Positions 4,866-11,849 of a stretch of DNA of 11,869 bases are shown here, one piece after another; position 1 is the stretch's first letter, and every line of letters begins with the position of its first letter. This DNA is from JBBDNT01 sp040877445 (lineage in GTDB: Bacteria > Planctomycetota > Planctomycetia > Planctomycetales > Planctomycetaceae): positions 1-11,869 of the forward strand of contig JBBDNT010000294.1 of assembly GCA_040877445.1 (NCBI GenBank), written 5' to 3'. Both the position numbers and the translations under genes were made by a program. The notes under the pieces were generated by a model. That model did not search any database, was not told the origin of the DNA, and was given only the letters and a program-made list of their open reading frames with translations.

Positions 4866-6905
4866 TCAATCCACGTACAGGAACTCGTTCGAGTTGACCA
4901 GCGACAGGCACAAGTCCGTCCACGCCGCCGCCGCGTGGATGTCCGCGTCGGCCGGCAGGTCCAGCGGCAATGGGAGATCGACCGCGCGGCGGTTCTCGCG
5001 GCGGAGCGCAGCCGCGTCATCCTTCAGGAAATCGCTCGCGAGTTTCGCTTCCTCCGCTCTTGGTGGGCGTCCGAACGCGCGCAGCCAGCACGCTTCGATG
5101 CGCCGTGCTTCGTCATCGCTTTCGCGGATCACCAGTTCCGCCAGCGACCGGGCCGCGTCGAGCGTGAGTTCCGAATTGAGCAGCGTCAGCGCCTGTGGGG
5201 CGGTCGTCGAGCGGTTGCGGCGCGGGCAGCTTTGGGCCGCGTCCGGCTTGTCGAACGCCGCGAAGAACGGATACGCCAGGTTCCGCCGCACGAACAGGTA
5301 GATGCTCCGCCGGTCGTAGTCCGCCTCGTCCGGCGTGACCTCCCACAGGTTCTTGGAGAGCGTCCGCACGACCTCCTCCGGCAACGGAGGCCGCACGCTC
5401 GGCCCGCCCGACTTGCGATTCAACCGCCCCGATGCGAGCAGCAGAGCATCGCGAATCTCCTCCCCGTCCAGTCGCCGCCGCGCCATCCCCGCCCAAACCC
5501 CGCTTGCGGTTTCGCGCCGTTCTCCACCCTTCCCGAGACCCCGGCTCGCCTGCCGATACGTCGCCGAAGTCACCATCAACCGATGCAGCGCTTTGAGTTT
5601 CCACCCGCGGCGCGGCAGCTCCGCCGCCAGCCAGTCGAGCAGTTTGGGGTGCGTCGGCGCGTCTCCCATGATGCCGAAGTCGCTCGGCGTGGCGACGATC
5701 CCGCGGCCGAAATGCTGCTGCCACAGGCGATTGACGATCACCCGCGTCGCGAGCGGATTGTCCGCGGCAGACAGCCACTCGGCGAGCGCGATGCGACGCT
5801 CGACCGCGTCCTGCTCCGCCGACTTCATCTTCGCATCGAGGCTCACCGGATCGAGCGCGTGCGCCAGGAACCGCGGCGAGGCGGGAACGATCGCTGGTCC
5901 CGGCCGACGGTAACTCCCGCGGAGCATGACGTGGCTCGCCGGCGCGCGATCGTCGCGTTCGAAGATCGCCCGGGCGGTCGGCGGTTTTTTCTTGTCGTTA
6001 CCCGCTCCCTCGCCGGGGAGCGGCTTTTCCGTGAACAGGTCGGTGTTGTCGAAGAACGCCCGCAAGCGATAAAAATCCGCCTGGCTGATGGGGTCGTACT
6101 TGTGGTCGTGGCACTGGGCGCAGCCGAACTGCAGGCCGAGGAATGCCGAGCCGACGGTCGAGGCCATCCCGTTGAGAAACGTGTGCCGGCGTTCGATCTG
6201 CGAGTTGATGTCCGGCATGTCCTGCTCGCACAACAGGAATCCAGTCGCGACGAGGGCGGCCGGATCATCGGGACGAATGCGGTCGCCGGCGATCTGCATG
6301 CGGACGAACTCGTCGTAGGGCATGTCGGCATCGAGGGCGTCGATCACCCAGTCGCGATACCGCCACGCGCTCAGCCGCAGAATGTCCGACTCGAACCCGT
6401 CGCTCTCGGCGAACCGCGCCAGATCGAGCCAGTGCTGCGCCGCCCGCTCCGCATACCCTCGCGAAGCCAGCAGCCGATCGACCACCTTCTCGTAGGCATC
6501 CGGCGAGTCGTCGGCGAGAAACGCCGCGATCTCCGCCGGCGTGGGCGGCAACCCGGTCAGGTCGAACGTCACCCGCCGCAGAAGCGTGTGCCGATCCGCT
6601 TCGTTCGCGGGCGCGAGACCTTTCGCTTCGATCGCCGCGAGGATGAACCGGTCGATCTCATTGCGGCACCAGTTCGCGTTTTCGTCGTCCACGCGCGGCA
6701 ACTCGACCTTCGCGAGCGGCCGATACGCCCAGTGCTCCCGCTCGACATCGGCCAGCGGCGGTTCCTCGTAGGCTGTCGGATCGGGCGGCTCGACCTCGGC
6801 GGCGAGCACTACGTTCGCGATGAACGAGGCGAAGGCGATCGACGCAAAGGCGCAAAGACGCAAAGGAGCGCAAAGGAAGGACATCGTCGGGCGTCGTCCG
6901 ATCAT
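4866..6905 (-). CDS. PSCyt2/PSD1 (DUF1549-DUF1553) secreted protein
   Basis: This 679-residue protein has an N-terminal signal-like segment (about 9-36, ending VVLAAEV). A DUF1549/PSCyt2 domain at roughly 60-290 contains LLRRVTFDLTGLPPTPAEI (108-126), HWLDLARFAESDGF (158-171) and FGCAQCHDHKYDPIS (260-274). A DUF1553/PSD1 domain at roughly 370-640 contains NPLATRVIVNRLWQQHFGRGIV, then SDFG, HPKLLDWLA, RRRLDGEEIRD, and STTAPQALTLLN. CAQCH is heme-motif-like. The family is expanded in planctomycetes and is thought to be extracytoplasmic, often linked to polysaccharide degradation, but its reaction is not established. It lacks the N-terminal PSCyt1 cytochrome domain and is not next to a DUF1501 gene, the usual partner. 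I chose ATG 6905 for its RR-containing n-region; ATG 6884 and TTG 6929 are alternatives, and none has a clear Shine-Dalgarno. Confidence 0.9.
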   Translation of the reverse strand: MIGRRPTMSFLCAPLRLCAFASIAFASFIANVVLAAEVEPPDPTAYEEPPLADVEREHWAYRPLAKVELPRVDDENANWCRNEIDRFILAAIEAKGLAPANEADRHTLLRRVTFDLTGLPPTPAEIAAFLADDSPDAYEKVVDRLLASRGYAERAAQHWLDLARFAESDGFESDILRLSAWRYRDWVIDALDADMPYDEFVRMQIAGDRIRPDDPAALVATGFLLCEQDMPDINSQIERRHTFLNGMASTVGSAFLGLQFGCAQCHDHKYDPISQADFYRLRAFFDNTDLFTEKPLPGEGAGNDKKKPPTARAIFERDDRAPASHVMLRGSYRRPGPAIVPASPRFLAHALDPVSLDAKMKSAEQDAVERRIALAEWLSAADNPLATRVIVNRLWQQHFGRGIVATPSDFGIMGDAPTHPKLLDWLAAELPRRGWKLKALHRLMVTSATYRQASRGLGKGGERRETASGVWAGMARRRLDGEEIRDALLLASGRLNRKSGGPSVRPPLPEEVVRTLSKNLWEVTPDEADYDRRSIYLFVRRNLAYPFFAAFDKPDAAQSCPRRNRSTTAPQALTLLNSELTLDAARSLAELVIRESDDEARRIEACWLRAFGRPPRAEEAKLASDFLKDDAAALRRENRRAVDLPLPLDLPADADIHAAAAWTDLCLSLVNSNEFLYVD
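6843..6875. repeat. CGCAAAG dispersed repeat, four units, inside the PSD1 signal-peptide codons
   Basis: CGCAAAG occurs at 6843-6849, 6851-6857, 6859-6865 and 6869-6875, with periods of 8, 8 and 10. Repeats of this kind occur between genes in planctomycetes and some other bacteria. Read on the minus strand it yields LCAPLRLCAFAS, part of the predicted signal peptide of the PSD1 protein. Confidence 0.75.
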
Positions 6906-6934
6906 GGAAACGTTCCGTTCGTGTCTCAAGAAAG

Positions 6935-6960
6935 ATCAGTTTCGATCAGTGCTTATCAGT
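6935..6960. repeat. Three ATCAGT units phased at 10 bp upstream of the PSD1 gene
   Basis: ATCAGT occurs at 6935-6940, 6945-6950 and 6955-6960, exactly one helical turn apart, 30 to 55 bases upstream of ATG 6905. It could be an operator or a fragment of an ATCAGTGTT-type dispersed repeat. It overlaps the end of the adjacent YwqG-like remnant. Confidence 0.6.
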
Positions 6961-7269
6961 GTTCCACATTTTGGGACCATATCGGATTGTCGACGGCCGG
7001 ATCGGCAACCTGCGAACCGATGACTCGGCAAAGGGAGCAGCGATTCGCGAACGGCTCCCATCCGAGTTGGCAGTCGATCGAGCAAACACAATAGTATAGC
7101 TGGAGGATTCCCCTTCCGACTCGGCGCACGAGCGGGTCCGGAAGAGTTTCCAGATCGAGTTCGAGGAATAGTTCGAACGGCTTCCCGCAAATGGGATCCA
7201 CGCCGGGCGCTCGTGTCGCGCGATCCAGGGCCGCAGAGCGGCAATCGCGTCGTCGGGTCGCATCGGCAT
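6956..7269 (-). pseudogene. YwqG/DUF1963-like gene remnant with internal deletion and frameshift
   Basis: Read from ATG 7269, the first frame gives MPMRPDDAIAALRPWIARHERPAWIP, which resembles the start of DUF1963/YwqG-like proteins. Near 7195 the family pattern jumps to the neighbouring frame: CGKPFELFLELDLETLP, then RGILQLYYCVCSIDCQLGWEPFANRCSL, ending at TGA 6958-6956. The roughly 40 residues normally expected between the two blocks, including the first half of a CPxCG-type motif, are missing. The C-terminal half of a full-length protein is also absent. This looks like a decayed gene; no intact function is expected. The family name comes from pattern recall and is less certain than the fact of a two-frame remnant. 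Confidence 0.5.
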
Positions 7270-7564
7270 TGCGGTGAATGTTGCTGTTCGTTGCGCTCGT
7301 CAGCGACGGACGGAGTGTCGATCGTCCACCCCGCCGCGGAGATTCGAAACGTCGAGCCGCCCCCCCTTCGCCCGGGACGACGCTGAAGAACTCTCGCACG
7401 TCGAGTCGCATCCGGACGATCCCGACCGGGAAGCCGGTCGCGTCTCCGTCGAGCGCCCCCCCAAAAAGCCGAAATCGTAGAGGAGCGCCTCCGTGCGGCC
7501 CCGATCTCACCTTCATAGCCTCGCCCGCCCCCGGAAGCAAGCGCATTCTCGCGTCGAGAAAGCG
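7270..7564. other. Intergenic stretch with no supported gene
   Basis: Short open frames exist on both strands, but none has recognisable motifs, a ribosome-binding site or consistent codon use. A small hairpin, CGACCGG (7423-7429) and CCGGTCG (7434-7440), is the only structure I see. Confidence 0.5.
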
Positions 7565-7592
7565 TTGCTTTTCAGCCGCACTGTGCTACGAT
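7565..7592 (+). promoter_or_regulatory. Promoter with extended -10 for the SEC-C gene
   Basis: TTGCTT (7565-7570) and TACGAT (7587-7592) are 16 bases apart. TG at 7584-7585 makes an extended -10 (TGCTACGAT). Transcription would start near 7599, giving a leader of about 59 bases. Confidence 0.5.
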
Positions 7593-7645
7593 CCCGAGCG
7601 CGGGGCGTGCGTTTCGCGCGGCCCGCCATTTCGCCCTTACGATTC

Positions 7646-7651
7646 AGGAGG
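7646..7651 (+). promoter_or_regulatory. Strong Shine-Dalgarno AGGAGG for the SEC-C gene
   Basis: A full AGGAGG six bases before ATG 7658 fixes this start over the upstream in-frame extension to 7493. Confidence 0.8.
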
Positions 7652-7657
7652 AGTCGC

Positions 7658-8575
7658 ATGGCATGGACCGCACTGGCGAAGAGGCTGACAAGGATGGCGC
7701 GCCCCGGCACCGAACCCGATGACCGCATTCGCGCCCGCTACGACCGGCTCCGCAAGGTGGGTCGGAACCTCAACGACCGCCTGGCGCAGCGGCTGTCGAA
7801 ACGCTCCTTCGACGAGGGGGCGCGGAAGCTCGGCATGCTGCACGGCAACGTGCTCGTGCTCGATACCGAAGATGAGCTGGCCATCCTCCAGGACTACTGC
7901 ATCTACGACGTCCGCGAGGGCGGCCGGACGTCTTACGAGCGGTATCTGGCCGAGAACCCCCCTCGTCCTGATTCGGATGAAATGGCCGTCCTGCAGGCCA
8001 TGAAGGAGAACGTGTATTCGGTCTTCATGATCGAATCGGCCGAGCGTGGCCTGGGCGTGCAGGTGCGAAACCTGCTCTCGCAGGAGGAATTCCTGCTGGT
8101 CGACTACGGCTTGTCGCACACGGCCGAGCCGCGGCTGGTGCTCGCCGCGCGGGTGCTGTTCTTCGACGACCTCGCCTACAGCACCGGCGCGACGCTCCCC
8201 CTGGGCTTCGTGACGCCCGAGGACGAGGCGGAACTCGTCGACGGCCTGACGCGGGGAGGATCGATCGAGGCGGAAGGCTTCGCCGACCCCGCTCCGCTGA
8301 TTCGCCAGGCCCTGCGACACGGAGCGTCGTCGCGAATCGTGTACGGGGAGCCGGAATTCAACGCGACGGGCCGCCGCATCCGGGACTTTCCCGCGCCCGG
8401 CGGCATGTTCGTGCCGCGCGATTCGGCCCGTCTCGATCGGCTCGCGCTTCCCGCGCCGCGCGCGCGTTCGCAGTCGTGGCGGGAGGGCAAGGTGCTGCGA
8501 AACGACCCGTGCCCCTGCGGCAGCGGCAGGAAGTACCGCCACTGCTGTCGGCAGAACGACCTCGCGGAGACGTAG
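7658..8575 (+). CDS. SEC-C zinc-motif protein of unknown function
   Basis: This 305-residue protein ends in a SEC-C motif, DPCPCGSGRKYRHCC, with Cys285, Cys287, Cys296 and Cys297 able to bind zinc. SEC-C is known from the C-terminus of SecA, where it helps bind SecB and the ribosome, and from many stand-alone proteins. The remaining 280 residues are soluble, with no signal peptide or membrane segment. Residues 1-60 are basic and helical, and 61-250 are mixed alpha/beta with many acidic residues (for example DTEDELAILQDYCIYD at 69-84). I do not recognise a catalytic motif there. The gene is monocistronic, with a promoter candidate at 7565-7592 and a strong Shine-Dalgarno. It converges on the aminotransferase gene. 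Its function is unknown. Confidence 0.85.
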   Translation: MAWTALAKRLTRMARPGTEPDDRIRARYDRLRKVGRNLNDRLAQRLSKRSFDEGARKLGMLHGNVLVLDTEDELAILQDYCIYDVREGGRTSYERYLAENPPRPDSDEMAVLQAMKENVYSVFMIESAERGLGVQVRNLLSQEEFLLVDYGLSHTAEPRLVLAARVLFFDDLAYSTGATLPLGFVTPEDEAELVDGLTRGGSIEAEGFADPAPLIRQALRHGASSRIVYGEPEFNATGRRIRDFPAPGGMFVPRDSARLDRLALPAPRARSQSWREGKVLRNDPCPCGSGRKYRHCCRQNDLAET

Positions 8576-8591
8576 CGGCTTGCGGCGCGCA

Positions 8592-8758
8592 TCGCCCCGG
8601 AGGGGCGGAGGAATGTCGCCACGGGTGGAGCGACGACCGCCGCAGGCGGGCGTCGCTCCACCCGTGGTGAGGGGTCCATTCGATCGTGCTCGCCCCGGCA
8701 GGGGCGAAGGAAGGCGTGCTTCGACAGGCGCCGTTCCCTCGCCCCCTCCGGCGCGAAC
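8592..8758. repeat. Composite palindromic repeat cluster downstream of the SEC-C gene
   Basis: CGCCCC-GGA-GGGGCG (8593-8607) and CGCCCC-GGCA-GGGGCG (8691-8706) are similar hairpins, each followed by an AGGAA-type tail. A degenerate inverted copy lies near 8739-8758. Between the first two is a perfect 17-bp inverted repeat, CCACGGGTGGAGCGACG (8619-8635) with its complement at 8651-8667. A nested CCGCC (8637-8641) and GGCGG (8645-8649) leave a three-base loop. Such clusters resemble REP/BIME-type elements. No U-tract is present. Confidence 0.75.
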
Positions 8759-8792
8759 AAGTGCAGCCATCCGAATTGCGATCGTCACCGGC

Positions 8793-8825
8793 GTAGCGTG
8801 GGCTGTGCTACACAGCCTACCCTAC
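8793..8825. terminator. Long hairpin over the aminotransferase stop codon
   Basis: Two 15-base arms (8793-8807 and 8811-8825) around CTA form 13 Watson-Crick pairs, one wobble and one C/C mismatch. The innermost seven pairs are GGCTGTG and CACAGCC. It includes the aminotransferase stop (TAG, 8824-8822) and lies between convergent genes, so it could end transcription from both. There is no U-tract; it may be a dispersed palindrome. Confidence 0.5.
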
Positions 8826-10168
8826 TTCCCGAGCACCTCTTCCACCGAGTCCCGCAGAATCTCCACGATCCGGTCGAGTTGGGCTTCCGTCGTGATGACC
8901 GGCGGGGCGAGGCAGAACACGTCGCCGCGCAGCCGGCTGAACAGCCCTCGCTTCTGCGCCGCGAGATGGACCCGAATGCCGACCTTCTCCGCCGGCGGGA
9001 ACTCGGCCTTGGTCCCCTTGTCCTGCACCAGTTCGACGGCCGCCATCAGCCCGAGGCCGCGGACGTCGCCCACGTGCGGATGATCGGCGAGGGCCGCACG
9101 CAGCCCCGCCAGCAGCCGGTCTCCCTTTTCCTGCGCCTGCCCGACGAAGTTCTCGCGCTCGATGATGTCGATGTTCGCCAGCGCCACCGCGCAGCCGACC
9201 GGATGCCCGCTGTACGTGTAGCAGTGCATCCAGACGGGATCGCAGGCATCGATCGTGCTCGCGATTTCCTCGCTGATGCCGATGCCCCCCAGCGAGAAGT
9301 AGCCCGACGTGATCGCCTTGGCGAACAGGATAATGTCGGGCTGCACGTTCCAATGTTCGAGGCCGAACATCTTCCCGGTGCGGCCGAAGCCGGTGATCAC
9401 CTCGTCGGCGGCGAAGAGCACGTCGTACTTGTCGCAAATCTCGCGGATGCGGGGGAAATAGTCGTCGGGGGGAACCAGCACGCCGCCGGCGCCCTGCACC
9501 GGCTCGGCGATGAACATCGCCACCGTCTCCGGCCCCTCGCGGAGAATCAACTGCTCCAACTCGTCCGCCGCGGCGACGCCGGGGCTTTTGCCTTCCGGGG
9601 CGACGTATCGGTAGGGATAAGGCGAGGGGATGTGCAGAAAGCCCGGCACCCGCGGCTCGAACATCGGCCAGTACGACGTGATGCCGGTGGCGCTCATCGC
9701 CGCCATCGTCACGCCGTGATACGCCCACTGCCGGGAGACGATCTTGTTCTTCTCGGGCTGCCCCTTCACCCGCCAGTAGAAGCGGGCGGTCTTGAAGGCG
9801 GAATCGCTCGACTCCCCTCCGCCCGAGGTGAAGAAGAACCGCTTGATGTTGGGGTACGTCATCCCGGCGATCCGCTCGGCGAGTTCGATCGCCCGCGGGT
9901 TCGAGCTGCCGGTATAGCCGGAGACGTAGGCGAGCGTCTCCATCTGCTCGGCGGCGGCCCGGGCGAGTTCCTTGCGGCCATGCCCGGCGACGACGTTCCA
10001 CAGGCCGGCGAGGCCGTCGATGTACTCCTTGCCGTCGGCGTCGAACAGGAGCGCCCCTTCCCCCTTCACCCACACGTGCCCCTTCTCGTGGATGCGGGGA
10101 TCGTGCAGGGGATGCAGCAGGTGGGCCCGGTCGCGGGCGAGATAATCGGTCAGCGTGGCGGCGGACAT
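8822..10168 (-). CDS. Class III PLP-dependent aminotransferase (omega-amino acid transaminase-like)
   Basis: This 448-residue enzyme is a full-length class III (fold type I) aminotransferase. Visible blocks are YIDGLAGLWNVVAGHGRKELA (49-69), FFFTSGGGESSDSAFKTARFYW (111-132) for phosphate binding, AYHGVTMAAMSATG (149-162), FIAEPVQGAGGV (219-230), DEVITGFGRTG (255-265) with Asp255 contacting the pyridine nitrogen, and ILFAKAITSGYFSLGG (280-295) with Lys284 as the PLP Schiff-base lysine. Such enzymes transfer amino groups between omega-amino acids or diamines and a keto acid. The exact substrate cannot be read from motifs. ATG 10168 is chosen because homology starts there and CGGAG lies seven bases upstream, with a good promoter at 10210-10238. 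The gene appears monocistronic and converges on the SEC-C gene. Confidence 0.9.
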   Translation of the reverse strand: MSAATLTDYLARDRAHLLHPLHDPRIHEKGHVWVKGEGALLFDADGKEYIDGLAGLWNVVAGHGRKELARAAAEQMETLAYVSGYTGSSNPRAIELAERIAGMTYPNIKRFFFTSGGGESSDSAFKTARFYWRVKGQPEKNKIVSRQWAYHGVTMAAMSATGITSYWPMFEPRVPGFLHIPSPYPYRYVAPEGKSPGVAAADELEQLILREGPETVAMFIAEPVQGAGGVLVPPDDYFPRIREICDKYDVLFAADEVITGFGRTGKMFGLEHWNVQPDIILFAKAITSGYFSLGGIGISEEIASTIDACDPVWMHCYTYSGHPVGCAVALANIDIIERENFVGQAQEKGDRLLAGLRAALADHPHVGDVRGLGLMAAVELVQDKGTKAEFPPAEKVGIRVHLAAQKRGLFSRLRGDVFCLAPPVITTEAQLDRIVEILRDSVEEVLGK

Positions 10169-10175
10169 CGGCGAA

Positions 10176-10180
10176 CTCCG
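10176..10180 (-). promoter_or_regulatory. Shine-Dalgarno CGGAG for the aminotransferase
   Basis: On the minus strand CGGAG ends seven bases before ATG 10168 and supports that start over the open frame that runs back into the repeat array. Confidence 0.55.
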
Positions 10181-10209
10181 AACGGTCGTGAAGAAAGCGA
10201 ATCGCCGAC

Positions 10210-10238
10210 AGTATAGTGGGGACGAACGGTAGTTCCAA
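10210..10238 (-). promoter_or_regulatory. Sigma70-like promoter for the aminotransferase
   Basis: On the minus strand TTGGAA (10238-10233) and TATACT (10215-10210) are spaced by exactly 17 bases, with four and five of six consensus matches. The start site would be near 10203, giving a leader of about 35 bases. Confidence 0.6.
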
Positions 10239-10274
10239 CTTCGGCCTCCACGGTTCCGGCAGCGCAACGTCTTT

Positions 10275-10524
10275 ACGCTGAAAGCGTCGAACATCACAGC
10301 CCAGGGTCGGCCGCGCAGCGGGCGCACCCTGGGTCTCCGACGCGACAAGCGCGCGTACCCTGAAAGGGTTCGACAAGAATGGGGAGTGGAGGTTCCTCCT
10401 TGAAAAGGAGGCGTTCCGCGTCTGTGCAACCCTTTCAGGGTAGACTCGGGCGGGCGATCGCCTCACCCAGGGTGCGCTCGCTCCGCGAGCGACCCTGGGC
10501 TATGCTGTTCAACGCTTTCAGCGT
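10275..10524. repeat. 250-bp nested mirror array of hairpins (A-B-C-D-C'-B'-A')
   Basis: Outer 60-base arms (10275-10334 and 10465-10524) are inverted repeats matching at 53 of 60 positions. Inner arms (10356-10370 and 10428-10442) are perfect over 15 bases. At the centre is CCTCCTT-GAA-AAGGAGG (10395-10411). Each arm also folds on itself: ACGCT-GAA-AGCGT at 10275-10287, CCCAGGGT/ACCCTGGG at 10300-10333 and ACCCT-GAA-AGGGT at 10357-10369, with mirror copies at 10429-10441, 10466-10499 and 10512-10524. The element fills the gap between apgM and the aminotransferase. It has no credible coding content and resembles planctomycete dispersed palindromes. Confidence 0.85.
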
Positions 10525-10579
10525 ACAGCGCTTGCGCTCTCGATACCGCCAAGACGAAAACCTTGGACCACGGAAACGC

Positions 10580-11788
10580 TCAAGCCCCGAACTTCTCCAG
10601 CCGCCCGGCGTGCGCGAGCGCCTGCAGCATCAGGTATTTCGCCTCGAACCGGCCCAGACCGCCGCGGAGACACTGCGACTCGCCGAACGCTTCGCTGCCG
10701 TCGAACCGGCAGGTATCGGCCGCGAGCAGCACCGGCACGGGGTGCCAACTGTGCGAGCGGAGCTTCGATGGCGTGCTATGGTCGCCGGTCACGATCAGCA
10801 CGTCGGGCTTCAGCGCGGTGATCCGCGGCATGGCGGCGTCGACCGCTTCGGTCTGCTTCACCTTGGCGTCGAAGTCGCCGTCTTCGCCGGTCGAGTCGGT
10901 GTACTTGTAATGCAGGAAGAAGAAGTCGTAGTCGTTCCACGCCGCTTCGAGCCGGGCGAGTTGATCGTCGATCGTCGCGCCGGCGTCGAGCACGTCCATG
11001 CTCACCAGCCGCGCGAGGCCGCGGTACATGGGATACACGGCGATCGCGGCGGCCCGCGTGCCGTAGACTTCCTCGAACGGGGGAATGTCGGGCTTCTTGT
11101 CGATGCCGCGCAGCGTGAGATAGTTCGCCGGCGCGCCGTCCTCGAGGATCTCCCGCGCCTGCCGTAGGAACTGGCGGGCGATGTCGGCGGTGCGGATCGA
11201 TCCTTCGCCGTGCCCGACTGGTTCGAGCGGCGGGACGCCGGTGCGCTGCGGGTCGGTGTCTTCCACGTTGCCCCCGAGTCCTTCGCCGCGGAAGACGATC
11301 ACCAGCCGGTATTCCTTGACCGGGCGGACGAAGACTTCGACTCCTTCGATCTCGATGCGGTCGAGCTTGTCGCACAATTTCTTGCCGATGTCGCTGGCGA
11401 TGCGGCCAGCCCGTCGATCGCTGATGTTCCCGGCGTCGTCGAGCGTGCAGAAGTTGCCGCGGATGGCGACGTCGTCGGGCCCGAGTTCGAAGTCGATGCC
11501 AAGCGCTTCGAGCACGCCGCGGCCGATCCGGTATTGCAGCGGATCGTAGCCGAACAGGCCGAGATGCCCGGGGCCGCTTCCCGGCGCGATGCCGGGCAGA
11601 ACGGGAATGCTCAGCCCGAGCGAGCCGCGGCGGGCGAGGGCGTCGAGGTTCGGTGTGTGCGCCGCTTCGAGTTCGGTCTGGCCTCCCGGTTCGAGAGGAA
11701 GGCCACCCAGTCCGTCGGCAACGAACAGGACGATCTTCGAATCGGCGGAACGCTGGAGTTGGCGGGTGAGGTCGTGGAGGTCGGTCAT
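10580..11788 (-). CDS. apgM: 2,3-bisphosphoglycerate-independent phosphoglycerate mutase, archaeal type
   Basis: This 402-residue enzyme of the alkaline phosphatase superfamily interconverts 3- and 2-phosphoglycerate in glycolysis and gluconeogenesis without a cofactor. Metal-binding and catalytic segments in order are IVLFVADGLGG (19-29, Asp25), APGSGPGHLGLFGYDP (68-83) with the Ser71 nucleophile, FLHYKYTDSTGEDGDFDAK (291-309), and VTGDHSTPSKLRSHSWHPVPVLL (333-355) with Asp336, His337 and His349. The length fits the roughly 400-residue ApgM family and not the 510-residue GpmI form. The start at ATG 11788 puts the first beta strand about 18 residues in, as expected. No strong Shine-Dalgarno or promoter is visible in the 81 bases upstream that the window contains. 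The stop is followed by the palindrome array. Confidence 0.92.
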   Translation of the reverse strand: MTDLHDLTRQLQRSADSKIVLFVADGLGGLPLEPGGQTELEAAHTPNLDALARRGSLGLSIPVLPGIAPGSGPGHLGLFGYDPLQYRIGRGVLEALGIDFELGPDDVAIRGNFCTLDDAGNISDRRAGRIASDIGKKLCDKLDRIEIEGVEVFVRPVKEYRLVIVFRGEGLGGNVEDTDPQRTGVPPLEPVGHGEGSIRTADIARQFLRQAREILEDGAPANYLTLRGIDKKPDIPPFEEVYGTRAAAIAVYPMYRGLARLVSMDVLDAGATIDDQLARLEAAWNDYDFFFLHYKYTDSTGEDGDFDAKVKQTEAVDAAMPRITALKPDVLIVTGDHSTPSKLRSHSWHPVPVLLAADTCRFDGSEAFGESQCLRGGLGRFEAKYLMLQALAHAGRLEKFGA

Positions 11789-11829
11789 GGGGGAGACAGA
11801 GGTCAGAGGTCAGCGGGAGCGAGGTCGTA

Positions 11830-11849
11830 GGACGGGCTTCAGCCCGTCC
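11830..11849. repeat. Palindromic hairpin upstream of apgM
   Basis: GGACGGGCT (11830-11838) and AGCCCGTCC (11841-11849) are perfect inverted repeats separated by TC. On the minus strand the core reads CTGAAG, close to the CTGAAAG cores of the array at 10275-10524. It lies 41 bases before apgM. Confidence 0.7.

Noticed and set aside
6843..6875. CRISPR-like short regular repeats
   Set aside because: Units are only seven bases with one- to three-base gaps and no spacers; this is a simple dispersed repeat.
4179..7094. A 971-codon open frame on the plus strand
   Set aside because: It is antisense to the GT2 and PSD1 genes, is rich in Arg, Gln and Pro with no domain motifs, and reflects codon bias in GC-rich DNA.
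7274..7480. A 68-codon plus-strand frame ending KKPKS
   Set aside because: It is acidic and charged, but has no Shine-Dalgarno, no family similarity that I can see, and no neighbour that would support it.
8798..10216. A 472-codon open frame on the plus strand
   Set aside because: It is antisense to the well-supported aminotransferase and has no recognisable motifs.
10379..11167. A 262-codon open frame on the plus strand
   Set aside because: It begins in the palindrome array and continues antisense to apgM.
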